NCBI RefSeq assembly: GCF_008705135.1
Contig: NZ_CP023694.1
Location: 2,480,001-2,544,000, forward strand
Length of the DNA stretch: 64,000 bases
Source of the DNA: Streptomyces coeruleorubidus
GTDB lineage: Bacteria > Actinomycetota > Actinomycetes > Streptomycetales > Streptomycetaceae
Direction: 5' to 3'
Both the position numbers and the translations under genes were made by a program. Positions 1 to 8,943 of this stretch are shown here, piece by piece (position 1 is the first letter of the stretch; the number at the start of each line of letters is the position of its first letter). The notes below the pieces were generated by a model. That model saw nothing but the letters and a program-made list of their open reading frames with translations. It ran no database searches and had not been told where the DNA came from.

Positions 1-1
1 C

Positions 2-202
2 AACGGCGGCAAGGTTCCCAGCGACATCAACGACCTGCGCTCCAAGGTCGTCGACGGCGTCCAGAAGTCCGACTTCGAAGGCCTCACCGGCAAGGTCTCC
101 TTCGACCAGTACGGCGACACCACCAACAAGCAGCTGACGGTGTACCAGGTCGAGAAGGGTGCCTGGAAGGCCGTGGAGACCGGCACCGCCGACCTCCAGT
201 AA
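2..202 (+). CDS. Branched-chain amino-acid ABC transporter substrate-binding protein (3' end only)
   Basis: Only the last 66 codons are inside the window; the reading frame starts before base 1 and stops with TAA at 200-202. The visible tail contains the stretch FEGLTGKVSFDQYGD, typical of the C-terminal lobe of LivJ/LivK-type periplasmic-binding proteins (type I fold), where the last strand pair closes the Leu/Ile/Val cleft. In Gram-positive bacteria this component is a secreted lipoprotein that hands substrate to the LivHM channel. The four genes directly downstream encode the rest of the same importer, which supports the call. The signal peptide and ligand-binding residues are outside the window. 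Confidence 0.85.
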   Translation, partial: NGGKVPSDINDLRSKVVDGVQKSDFEGLTGKVSFDQYGDTTNKQLTVYQVEKGAWKAVETGTADLQ

Positions 203-227
203 TTCCGGCCCCCCAGTACGCAGCACC

Positions 228-270
228 ACGGGCCGCGCGGGAGGACGACCCCGACCGCGCGGCCCGTTTT
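228..270 (+). terminator. Hairpin with T-run between binding-protein gene and livH
   Basis: A perfect 13-bp inverted repeat (228-240 with 255-267, core GGGCCGCGCGG) closes a 14-nt loop and runs into TTTT at 267-270. It sits inside the transporter operon, after the binding-protein stop and about 70 bp before livH. It probably acts as a partial terminator or a 3' stabiliser that lets the binding protein be made in excess of the membrane parts, a usual arrangement in solute-importer operons. Confidence 0.75.
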
Positions 271-340
271 CACACCCCCACAGCACGCGACCACGCACGC
301 ATCCAGTGCACACGACCACCAGCGACATGGAGGCCATGCG

Positions 341-1270
<930 letters not shown>

Positions 1271-1274
1271 TCAC

Positions 1275-3086
1275 ATGACCGAGACGACCAAGACCCCCGC
1301 CCCGGACGCCATGCCCACCCCGCCCGCACTCCGCGGCCTCATACCGCTGCCCGCGGCCGCCGCCCGCGCCCTCCTGCTCGCCGGCGGCATCGCCACCGCG
1401 GCCTCCGCGTTCCTCGCCTGGACCTGGACCGACGAGTTCCCCGGCGACCTCACCTTCAACGGCTACCCCGGCGGCCTTCAGTGGCTCACCTTCACCGCCG
1501 GCGTCCTCACCGCACTGTTCGCGCTCGCCTCCTACGGCGTCCGCGGCCTCGGCTGGCTGCTGCCCGCCCGCAACAACGCACCCCTCGTGCTCACCGCACT
1601 CGGCGGCTTCACCGTCACCTGGTTCACCGTCATCGCCATCAGCGTCGAACTCGGCGGAGTAGTCAACCTCGAACCCGGCGGCTGGATCGCGGCCATCGCC
1701 TCCCTCCTGCCCGTCCTCGGCGCCTTCGCCCTCCCGCAGGAGCGAACCGCCGCCGACGGCACCAAGGAGACCCTCAAGGCCTACATCGCCAAGCCCGACC
1801 GCATCCCCGCACCCCAGGCCACCAGCGGCTGGGTCCAGCGGGCCGTGATCACCGCCGTCACCATCATCGGCCTCGGCGTCTTCACCTACGGCATCGACAC
1901 CGAGTACGGCCAACTCTTCGTCGGCTACCTCTTCGTCGTCACCTTCGCCATGTGGGCCATCCACACCGCCGGCCTGCTCGACCGCTTCTCCGCACTGGTC
2001 GCCGCCAACCGCAGCTTCACGCTCGCCATGGGCTTCGCCGCGGCCATCGCCTTCCCCTTCACGCAGACCGACGACCACTACGCCAACATCGGCGTCAACA
2101 TCCTGATCTTCGGGACGGTCGCCCTCGGCCTCAACATCGTCGTCGGCCTCGCCGGACTCCTCGACCTCGGATACGTCGCCTTCCTCGGCGTCGGCGCCTA
2201 CACCGCCGCCCTCGTCTCCGGCTCCGAGTTCTCCACCATCTCCGGCGTCCACCTGCCCTTCTGGGCCTCCGCCCTGGCCGGCGCCGCCGCCTCCCTCGTC
2301 TTCGGCGTCCTCATCGGCGCCCCGACCCTGCGGCTGCGCGGCGACTACCTCGCCATCGTCACCCTCGGCTTCGGAGAGATCTTCCGCATCGCCGTCAACA
2401 ACATGGACGGCGACTCCGGACCCGACGTCACCAACGGGCCCAACGGCATCGCCAACATCCCCGACCTGAACCTCCTCGGCTTCAACTTCGGCCAGGCCCA
2501 CGACATCGGCGGATTCACCCTCGGCCGGTTCGCCAACTACTACCTGCTGATGGTCCTCATCATGGCCATCGTCGTCCTCGTCTACACCCGCGCCGCCGAC
2601 TCCCGGATCGGCCGCTCCTGGATCGCCATCCGCGAGGACGAGACCGCCGCGACCGCCATGGGCATCAACGGCTTCCGCGTCAAGCTCGTCGCCTTCGCCC
2701 TCGGCGCCGCCCTCGCCGGCCTCGCCGGCACCGTCAGCGCCCACGTCACCTACAGCGTGGTCCCCACGCCGTACCAGTTCGCCGGCTCCACGCCGCCCAA
2801 CTCCGCGTTCCTCCTGGCCGCGGTCGTCCTCGGCGGCATGGGCACGGTCGCCGGACCGCTCCTCGGCGCGGCCCTGCTCTACCTGCTCCCCGAGAAGCTC
2901 GTCTTCCTCCAGGACAAGTCGCTCCTCGCCTTCGGCATCGCGCTCATCCTGCTGATGCGCTTCCGCCCCGAAGGCATCATCGCCAACCGCCGGCGCCAGC
3001 TCGAATTCCACGAGACCGGCCAACTCGACGTACCCAAACAGACCACGCTGACCGACGAACCGGCCGTCACCAAGGCGGGGGCGTAA
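1275..3086 (+). CDS. livM: Branched-chain amino-acid ABC transporter permease LivM
   Basis: 603-residue second permease of the Leu/Ile/Val importer. The C-terminal half, from about residue 270, is the conserved LivM core: GLNIVVGLAGLLDLGYVAF, then LRGDYLAIVTLGFGEI, then the coupling segment SWIAIREDETAATAMGIN. The N-terminal ~200 residues add further hydrophobic helices and a polar linker. This makes it much longer than the ~300-residue minimal LivM, as is common in actinomycetes. ATG at 1275 lies 4 bp after the livH stop, and livG starts 5 bp after its own stop, so livHMGF behave as one transcription unit. Confidence 0.95.
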   Translation: MTETTKTPAPDAMPTPPALRGLIPLPAAAARALLLAGGIATAASAFLAWTWTDEFPGDLTFNGYPGGLQWLTFTAGVLTALFALASYGVRGLGWLLPARNNAPLVLTALGGFTVTWFTVIAISVELGGVVNLEPGGWIAAIASLLPVLGAFALPQERTAADGTKETLKAYIAKPDRIPAPQATSGWVQRAVITAVTIIGLGVFTYGIDTEYGQLFVGYLFVVTFAMWAIHTAGLLDRFSALVAANRSFTLAMGFAAAIAFPFTQTDDHYANIGVNILIFGTVALGLNIVVGLAGLLDLGYVAFLGVGAYTAALVSGSEFSTISGVHLPFWASALAGAAASLVFGVLIGAPTLRLRGDYLAIVTLGFGEIFRIAVNNMDGDSGPDVTNGPNGIANIPDLNLLGFNFGQAHDIGGFTLGRFANYYLLMVLIMAIVVLVYTRAADSRIGRSWIAIREDETAATAMGINGFRVKLVAFALGAALAGLAGTVSAHVTYSVVPTPYQFAGSTPPNSAFLLAAVVLGGMGTVAGPLLGAALLYLLPEKLVFLQDKSLLAFGIALILLMRFRPEGIIANRRRQLEFHETGQLDVPKQTTLTDEPAVTKAGA

Positions 3087-3091
3087 CCATC

Positions 3092-3954
<863 letters not shown>

Positions 3955-3958
<4 letters not shown>

Positions 3959-4671
3959 CCGCACTCCTCGAGGTCGAAGACCTCCGGGTCTCCTACGGCA
4001 AGATCGAAGCCGTCAAAGGCATCTCCTTCAGCGTCGAGGCCGGCCAGGTCGTCACCCTCATCGGCACCAACGGCGCCGGCAAGACGACCACCCTGCGCAC
4101 GCTGTCGGGCCTCCTGAAGCCGACGTCCGGGAAGATCCTCTTCGACGGCAAGCCCCTCAACGGGGTCCCCGCCCACAAGATCGTCGCCCTCGGCCTCGCC
4201 CACTCCCCCGAAGGCCGGCACATCTTCCCCCGCCTCACCATCGCGGAGAACCTCCAGCTCGGCGCGTTCCTCCGCAAGGACAAGGAAGGCATCGAGAAGG
4301 ACATCCAGCGGGCCTACGACCTCTTCCCCATCCTCGGGGAACGCAGGAAGCAGGCCGCCGGAACCCTCTCCGGCGGCGAACAGCAGATGCTCGCCATGGG
4401 CCGCGCCCTGATGTCCCAGCCCAAGCTCCTCATGCTCGACGAGCCCTCCATGGGCCTCTCCCCGATCATGATGCAGAAGATCATGGCGACGATCTCGGAG
4501 CTGAAGTCCCAGGGCACGACCATCCTGCTCGTCGAACAGAACGCCCAAGCCGCGCTCTCGCTCGCCGACCAGGGCCACGTCATGGAGGTCGGCAACGTCG
4601 TCCTCTCCGGGACGGGGCAGGACCTGCTGCACGACGAGTCGGTCCGCAAGGCGTACCTCGGCGAGGACTGA
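3955..4671 (+). CDS. livF: Branched-chain amino-acid ABC transporter ATP-binding protein LivF
   Basis: 238-residue ABC ATPase, partner of LivG in the Leu/Ile/Val importer. Walker A GTNGAGKTT spans residues 37-45, the signature is LSGGEQQMLAMGRAL, and Walker B is LLMLDEPSMGLSP, the wording typical of LivF. The GTG start overlaps the livG stop (GTGA), so translation is coupled. It is the last gene of the operon: a strong bidirectional hairpin follows 17 bp after the stop. Confidence 0.95.
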
Positions 4672-4688
4672 GGTCCGGCCCGCACACG

Positions 4689-4724
4689 AAGAGGCCCGCC
4701 CCCATCGAAAGGGGCGGGCCTCTT
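4689..4724. terminator. Bidirectional terminator between livF and pdtaR
   Basis: A perfect 14-bp inverted repeat (4689-4702 with 4711-4724, core GAGGCCCGCCCC) with an 8-nt loop sits between the convergent livF and ANTAR-regulator genes. The stem ends in TT on the plus strand and AA on its other side, so it can serve both directions. Confidence 0.85.
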
Positions 4725-4736
4725 GTTCTGCTCTTC

Positions 4737-5393
4737 TCAGCCCTTGCCGGCCTTCTTCTCCTCGGCGTCCTGGATGACGGCCTCCGCGACCTGCTGCATC
4801 GACATCCGCCGGTCCATCGACGTCTTCTGGATCCACCGGAACGCGGCGGGCTCGGTCAGCCCGTACTCCGTCTGGAGGATCGACTTGGCCCGGTCCACCA
4901 GCTTCCGCGTCTCCAGCCGCAGCGTGAGGTCCGCGACCTCCTTCTCCAGCTCCTTCAGCTCCGTGAACCGCGAGACGGCCATCTCGATCGCCGGCACGAC
5001 GTCGGTCTTGCTGAACGGCTTCACCAGGTACGCCATCGCACCGGCGTCCCGGGCCCGCTCCACGAGGTCGCGCTGCGAGAAGGCGGTCAGCATCAGCACC
5101 GGCGCGATGCTCTCCTCGGCGATCTTCTCGGCCGCGGAGATACCGTCCAGCTTCGGCATCTTCACGTCCAGGATCACCAGGTCGGGCCGGTGCTCACGGG
5201 CCAGCTCCACGGCCTGCTCCCCGTCCCCGGCCTCACCGACGACGGTGTAGCCCTCCTCCTCCAGCATCTCTTTGAGATCGAGCCGGATCAGGGCCTCGTC
5301 CTCGGCGATGACGACCCGGGTCGTCATCGGAGGCACGTGCGAGTTGTCCTCATCAGGCACGTCAACAGGCTGGGGCGACTCGGGGGCGCTCAC
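4737..5393 (-). CDS. pdtaR: ANTAR-domain response regulator, PdtaR type
   Basis: 218-residue two-domain regulator. The receiver domain (about residues 24-140) begins MTTRVVIAEDEAL, carries the acidic pocket, the phospho-acceptor D76 in ILDVKMP, and K125 in LVKPFSK. It is followed by a short coiled coil and a C-terminal ANTAR domain (about 145-207, ending near FRWIQKTSMDRRMSMQQVAEAV). In the actinobacterial PdtaS/PdtaR system the phosphorylated ANTAR domain binds two-hexaloop RNA hairpins and works as an antiterminator. No histidine kinase is adjacent, so the partner must lie elsewhere. The chosen GTG at 5393 has AAGGAG five bases upstream; an internal ATG at residue 23 is the alternative. Confidence 0.93.
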   Translation of the reverse strand: MSAPESPQPVDVPDEDNSHVPPMTTRVVIAEDEALIRLDLKEMLEEEGYTVVGEAGDGEQAVELAREHRPDLVILDVKMPKLDGISAAEKIAEESIAPVLMLTAFSQRDLVERARDAGAMAYLVKPFSKTDVVPAIEMAVSRFTELKELEKEVADLTLRLETRKLVDRAKSILQTEYGLTEPAAFRWIQKTSMDRRMSMQQVAEAVIQDAEEKKAGKG

Positions 5394-5469
5394 GTGGGCT
5401 CCTTGGTACGGGGCAGGCCGGTACTGCTCCCAAGAGCGTACCTAGCAGCAAGGCCACACAGTGAACCGG

Positions 5470-5475
5470 TACACT
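5470..5475 (+). promoter_or_regulatory. Candidate -10 element for the Leu tRNA
   Basis: TACACT at 5470-5475 fits the Streptomyces housekeeping -10 pattern TANNNT and lies 20 bp before the mature tRNA 5' end, a usual leader length. No convincing -35 hexamer stands at 17 bp spacing, so this is a positional argument only. Confidence 0.35.
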
Positions 5476-5495
5476 GCTCATCGGTCCCCTGACTT

Positions 5496-5579
5496 GCCCG
5501 GTTGGAGGAACTGGTCAGACTCGCGGCACTCAAAATGCCGTGCCCATTGGGCATGTGGGTTCGAATCCCACACCGGGCA
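5496..5579 (+). tRNA. tRNA-Leu (anticodon CAA)
   Basis: 84-nt class II tRNA. The acceptor stem GCCCGGT (5496-5502) pairs with ACCGGGC (5572-5578), followed by discriminator A. The anticodon stem CGGCA/TGCCG closes the loop CTCAAAA, giving anticodon CAA, which reads UUG. A long variable arm (TGCCCATTGGGCA) typical of Leu tRNAs precedes the T arm GTGGG-TTCGAAT-CCCAC. The CCA end is not encoded; the next bases are CAA. Confidence 0.95.
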
Positions 5580-5592
5580 CAACGAAGTCGGA

Positions 5593-5628
5593 AGCGGAGG
5601 ATCACGTTCGCGTGGTTCTCCGCTTTTT
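5593..5628 (+). terminator. Rho-independent terminator behind the Leu tRNA
   Basis: A 13-bp stem (5593-5605 with 5612-5624, two G-T wobbles) with a 6-nt loop is followed by TTTTT at 5624-5628. It lies 14 bp after the tRNA and before the LAGLIDADG gene at 5666, so that gene probably needs its own promoter or read-through. Confidence 0.8.
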
Positions 5629-5665
5629 GCTGCCCCGGTCACGATCAGTGACGCACGGTAGTCGC

Positions 5666-6454
5666 ATGAACGTTCATGGCACTGAGGTGCGACAGAGGGC
5701 CCTCACGCTGCTGCGCGGCGGCGCGAAAAACGCGGACGTGGCCCGCAACCTGAACGTGCCGCTGGGCACGGTCGGCTACTGGAAGCACATGGACCGGGCT
5801 GCACGCGGCGAGTGCCCCGGCCGGCACGACCCGATGTGCCCCCGATGCGATGGACGGGAACTCGACGAGGCCGCCTACGCCTATCTGCTCGGCCTGTATC
5901 TCGGCGACGGCCATATCAGCCACTACTCCGAGCACCGCGTGCCCAACCTCATGATCACCTGCACGGAATCGTGGCCCGGCCTCATGGACGACTGCGAACG
6001 GGCCATGCGTGCGGTATTCCCGGAGAACTCGGTCTGCCGTGTCCGCAAGACCGGCTGCCGCAACGTGAAGGTCTACTCGAAGCACCTGCACTGCCTCTTC
6101 CCCCAGCACGGCCCCGGCAAGAAACACGAGCGCCCCATTGCCCTTGAACCGTGGCAACAGGCGATCTTCGACGCCCACCCCTGGGAATTCATCCGTGGCC
6201 TCATCCACTCCGACGGCTGCCGGATCACCAACTGGACGACCCGCATGGTCGCAGGAGAGCGGAAGCGCTACGAATACCCGCGCTACTTCTTCTCCAACAA
6301 GTCGGACGACATCCGGAAGCTCTTCACGGATGCCCTCGACACGGTGGGCGTCGAATGGAGCACGCTGGCCCGCGGGAGCGACCCGTTCAACATCTCCGTC
6401 GCCCGCAAAGCCTCCGTAGCCCTCATGGACGCCCACGTAGGACCCAAGTACTGA
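5666..6454 (+). CDS. HTH plus two-motif LAGLIDADG-type (homing-endonuclease-like) protein
   Basis: 262-residue protein in three parts. Residues ~8-45 form a resolvase-like helix-turn-helix (RQRALTLLRGG...VARNLNVPLGTVGYWK). A probable zinc knuckle follows with C50, H54, C58 and C61. Then come two LAGLIDADG-type motifs 100 residues apart: YLLGLYLGDG (73-82) and FIRGLIHSDG (175-184), each ending in the acidic residue that in homing endonucleases binds metal (D81, D183). Both catalytic acids are kept. It is free-standing, neither in an intron nor an intein, and begins 87 bp behind the tRNA-Leu 3' end. Whether it cuts DNA or acts as a regulator with a recruited fold cannot be told from sequence. 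No clear Shine-Dalgarno precedes the ATG. The stop is 7 bp from the convergent pyk stop. Confidence 0.75.
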   Translation: MNVHGTEVRQRALTLLRGGAKNADVARNLNVPLGTVGYWKHMDRAARGECPGRHDPMCPRCDGRELDEAAYAYLLGLYLGDGHISHYSEHRVPNLMITCTESWPGLMDDCERAMRAVFPENSVCRVRKTGCRNVKVYSKHLHCLFPQHGPGKKHERPIALEPWQQAIFDAHPWEFIRGLIHSDGCRITNWTTRMVAGERKRYEYPRYFFSNKSDDIRKLFTDALDTVGVEWSTLARGSDPFNISVARKASVALMDAHVGPKY

Positions 6455-6461
6455 CCGCGCC

Positions 6462-7898
6462 CTACTTCGGGCTGTCGTCCTCGCCGATGTGATGGACGCG
6501 GACCATGTTCGTCGAGCCGGAGACGCCGGGAGGGGAGCCGGCCGTGATGACGACCGTGTCGCCCTTCTGGCAGCGGCCGTAGCGGAGCAGTAGTTCGTCG
6601 ACCTGGTCGACCATCGCGTCCGTCGAACCGACCTGCGGGCCGAGGAACGTCTCCACGCCCCAGGTGAGGCTGAGCTGGGAGCGCGTCGCCTGGTCGGGGG
6701 TGAAGGCGAGGAGGGGGATCGGGGAGCGGTAGCGGGAGAGGCGGCGGGCTGTGTCGCCGGACTGGGTGAAGGCGACCAGGAATCGGGCGCCGAGGAAGTC
6801 GCCCATTTCCGCCGCGGCCCGGGCTACCGCGCCGCCCTGGGTGCGGGGTTTGTTGCGTTCCGTGAGGGGCGGCAGGCCTTTGGCCAGGATGTCTTCTTCC
6901 GCCGCTTCGACGATGCGGGCCATTGTCCTTACCGTTTCGATCGCGTGTTTGCCGACGCTCGTTTCGCCGGAGAGCATCACGGCGTCCGTGCCGTCGATGA
7001 CCGCGTTGGCGACGTCGGAGGCCTCCGCGCGGGTCGGGCGGGCATTGTCGATCATCGAGTCGAGCATCTGGGTCGCCACAATCACCGGTTTGGCGTTGCG
7101 TTTCGCCAGTTTGATCGCGCGCTTCTGGACGATCGGGACCTGTTCCAGCGGCATTTCGACGCCTAGGTCTCCGCGGGCGACCATGATGCCGTCGAATGCG
7201 GCGACGATGTCGTCGATGTTCTCGACGGCCTGGGGTTTTTCGACTTTGGCGATGACGGGGAGCCGGCGGCCTTCTTCGTCCATGATGCGGTGGACGTCCT
7301 GGATGTCGTGGCCGGTGCGGACGAAGGAGAGGGCGATGACGTCGGCGCCGGTGCGCAGGGCCCAGCGGAGGTCGTCCTCGTCCTTTTTGGAGAGGGCGGG
7401 GACGGAGACGGCGACGCCGGGGAGGTTGAGGCCTTTGTGGTCGGAGATGACGCCGCCCTCGACGACCGTGGTGTGGACGTGGGGGCCGTCGACGTCGGTG
7501 ACCTCCAGGCAGACTTTGCCGTCGTCGACGAGGATGCGTTCGCCGGTGGTGACGTCGTGGGCGAGGCCGGCGTAGGTGGTGCCGCAGGTGTTGCGGTCGC
7601 CTTCGACGCCTTCTTCGACGGTGATGGTGAAGGTGTCGCCGCGTTCAAGGAGTACGGGGCCTTCGGTGAAGCGGCCGAGTCGGATTTTCGGGCCTTGAAG
7701 GTCGGCGAGGATTCCGACGCTGCGGCCGGTTTCGTCGGCGGCCTTTCGTACCCGGTGGTAGCGCTCCTCGTGCTCGGCGTGGCTGCCGTGGCTGAGGTTG
7801 AATCGGGCTACGTCCATTCCGGCGTCGACCAGGGCTTTGATCTGGTCGTACGAGTCGGTGGCGGGTCCTAGGGTGCAGACGATCTTTGCTCGGCGCAT
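6462..7898 (-). CDS. pyk: Pyruvate kinase
   Basis: 478-residue class II pyruvate kinase, converting phosphoenolpyruvate and ADP to pyruvate and ATP in the last step of glycolysis. The N-terminus MRRAKIVCTLGPATDS, the active-site stretch VIAKVEKPQAVENIDDI containing the catalytic Lys, the metal-binding VARGDLGVEMPLEQVP and the MLDSMIDNARPTRAEASDVANAV segment are all present. The length is normal for the actinobacterial enzyme, and the C-terminal domain ends VRVHHIGEDDSPK. The early codons are unusually rich in A-ending triplets (CTA, GGA, CGA, AAA, GTA) compared with neighbouring genes. It is probably transcribed alone from the AT-richer region at 7900-8000. Confidence 0.97.
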   Translation of the reverse strand: MRRAKIVCTLGPATDSYDQIKALVDAGMDVARFNLSHGSHAEHEERYHRVRKAADETGRSVGILADLQGPKIRLGRFTEGPVLLERGDTFTITVEEGVEGDRNTCGTTYAGLAHDVTTGERILVDDGKVCLEVTDVDGPHVHTTVVEGGVISDHKGLNLPGVAVSVPALSKKDEDDLRWALRTGADVIALSFVRTGHDIQDVHRIMDEEGRRLPVIAKVEKPQAVENIDDIVAAFDGIMVARGDLGVEMPLEQVPIVQKRAIKLAKRNAKPVIVATQMLDSMIDNARPTRAEASDVANAVIDGTDAVMLSGETSVGKHAIETVRTMARIVEAAEEDILAKGLPPLTERNKPRTQGGAVARAAAEMGDFLGARFLVAFTQSGDTARRLSRYRSPIPLLAFTPDQATRSQLSLTWGVETFLGPQVGSTDAMVDQVDELLLRYGRCQKGDTVVITAGSPPGVSGSTNMVRVHHIGEDDSPK

Positions 7899-7948
7899 GG
7901 TCTGAGCCTATGAGTTACTGGCTGGTAGCGAATTGGTCGCGCGTGACT

Positions 7949-7980
7949 ACTCAACAGACTTTGAGTGAAGCGTTATTGAC
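7949..7980 (-). promoter_or_regulatory. AT-rich dyad and TTGTCA upstream of pyk
   Basis: The stretch between pyk and the SIMPL gene is clearly less GC-rich than its surroundings. It holds a 6-bp dyad ACTCAA/TTGAGT (7949-7954 with 7961-7966). On the minus strand a TTGTCA hexamer (complement of 7975-7980) could be a -35 box for pyk. No good TANNNT lies at ideal spacing, so promoter identity is tentative. Confidence 0.3.
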
Positions 7981-7998
7981 AAGTGTTGAATTGTGCGG

Positions 7999-8030
7999 CG
8001 GGGTGCTCCGATGAGCGCATGAGCACCCCG
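7999..8030 (-). terminator. Hairpin behind the SIMPL-domain gene
   Basis: A perfect 10-bp inverted repeat CGGGGTGCTC/GAGCACCCCG (7999-8008 with 8021-8030, 12-nt loop) lies 33 bp after the SIMPL gene stop. There is no T-run, as is common for Streptomyces terminators. Confidence 0.55.
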
Positions 8031-8062
8031 TGGAATTCGGTCGGGCTTTCGGAATGGGCCGG

Positions 8063-8782
8063 TTAGAGCCGCGGCGGCACCATCGTGAAGCGGGCGTTGA
8101 TCTGGGCGTGGACCCGCTGGCGCTGAGGTTCGAGGTCGAGGGGGGCGGCCGGGGCGTTCTCGGCGGCGGCGCCGTAGGCGGCGGAGCGTGCGCGGCCGGG
8201 GGCCTGGGGGTAGGCCGGGGGTGCGTTCTCGGCGCCGATGTCGGCGAGTTCGACCAGGGCGGAGAGGGTGGTGCCGAGTGCCTCGGCGTACTCGCGGGCG
8301 CGCTGGACGGCTTCGCGTACGGCCTTCTTGCGGGCTTCGCGGTGGGCGGGCGAGTCGGGGCGCAGGGCCCACCAGGGTCCGTCGACGCGGGTGAGTTCGA
8401 GGTCGGCGAGGCGGGTGGTGAGTTCGCCGAGGGCGGTGAAGTCGGTGAGTTCGGCGGTGACGTGGACGGTGCCGTGGTAGGTGCGGACGCGTTCGCCGCG
8501 GCCGTGCTTGGTGAGTTCTGGGGTGATGGAGAAGGCGCCGGTCTCCAGGCGTTCGACGGCGTCGCCGTAGGACTTGACGAGGTCGAGGACGCCGGCGTTG
8601 CGGTGGGTGAGGTCGTCGAGGGCGGAGCGGCGGTCGCGGCCGCGGGCGGCGACGGTGATGCCTATGCGGGCGATCTCGGGGTCGACTTCGAGGCGGGCTT
8701 CGCCGCGGACGGCGATGCGGGGGGCGTCGGGTGTGCCGTAGGGGACGGCGGGTGTGGGGGCGTCTGACGTGGGCGCGGTCAT
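8063..8782 (-). CDS. SIMPL-domain (DUF541) protein
   Basis: 239-residue protein made almost entirely of a SIMPL domain: RIAVRGEARLEVDPEIARIGITVAARG opens it, and a long central helix with ARKKAVREAVQRAREYAEALG follows, the usual DUF541 pattern. There is no clear signal peptide or membrane helix, so it appears cytoplasmic, unlike some secreted family members. SIMPL proteins have been linked to stress tolerance and signalling, but no reaction is known. An upstream in-frame extension exists, but MTAPTSDAP at 8782, preceded by GAGTGGGG, is the better start. It diverges from the nucleotidase gene at 8944. Confidence 0.75.
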   Translation of the reverse strand: MTAPTSDAPTPAVPYGTPDAPRIAVRGEARLEVDPEIARIGITVAARGRDRRSALDDLTHRNAGVLDLVKSYGDAVERLETGAFSITPELTKHGRGERVRTYHGTVHVTAELTDFTALGELTTRLADLELTRVDGPWWALRPDSPAHREARKKAVREAVQRAREYAEALGTTLSALVELADIGAENAPPAYPQAPGRARSAAYGAAAENAPAAPLDLEPQRQRVHAQINARFTMVPPRL

Positions 8783-8890
8783 ACGCCCCACTCTGTCATG
8801 TCTTGGCTGACCGGAGGGGTGGAGCGGGCGGGTCGAGTCATCAGATCGCAACCTGGCGGGACTGTTGCGGCCGGTCATGTCCGGGTCAGA

Positions 8891-8916
8891 ATCTACGCGC
8901 GTTATCTACGCGCGTC
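8891..8916 (+). repeat. Tandem 13-bp direct repeat upstream of the nucleotidase gene
   Basis: Two head-to-tail copies of ATCTACGCGCGT(T/C) occupy 8891-8903 and 8904-8916, ending 27 bp before the start codon. They may form a regulator-binding site or overlap the promoter (a TTGCGG and CAGAAT pair with 16-bp spacing lies just upstream). No known box was recognised. Confidence 0.5.
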
Positions 8917-8943
8917 GTTCACAGATTCCGCGAGGAGCCAGAC

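Noticed and set aside
5496..6454. Integrated element using the tRNA-Leu as attachment site
   Set aside because: No integrase is present and no second copy of the tRNA 3' end was seen downstream; the pyk gene follows at once.
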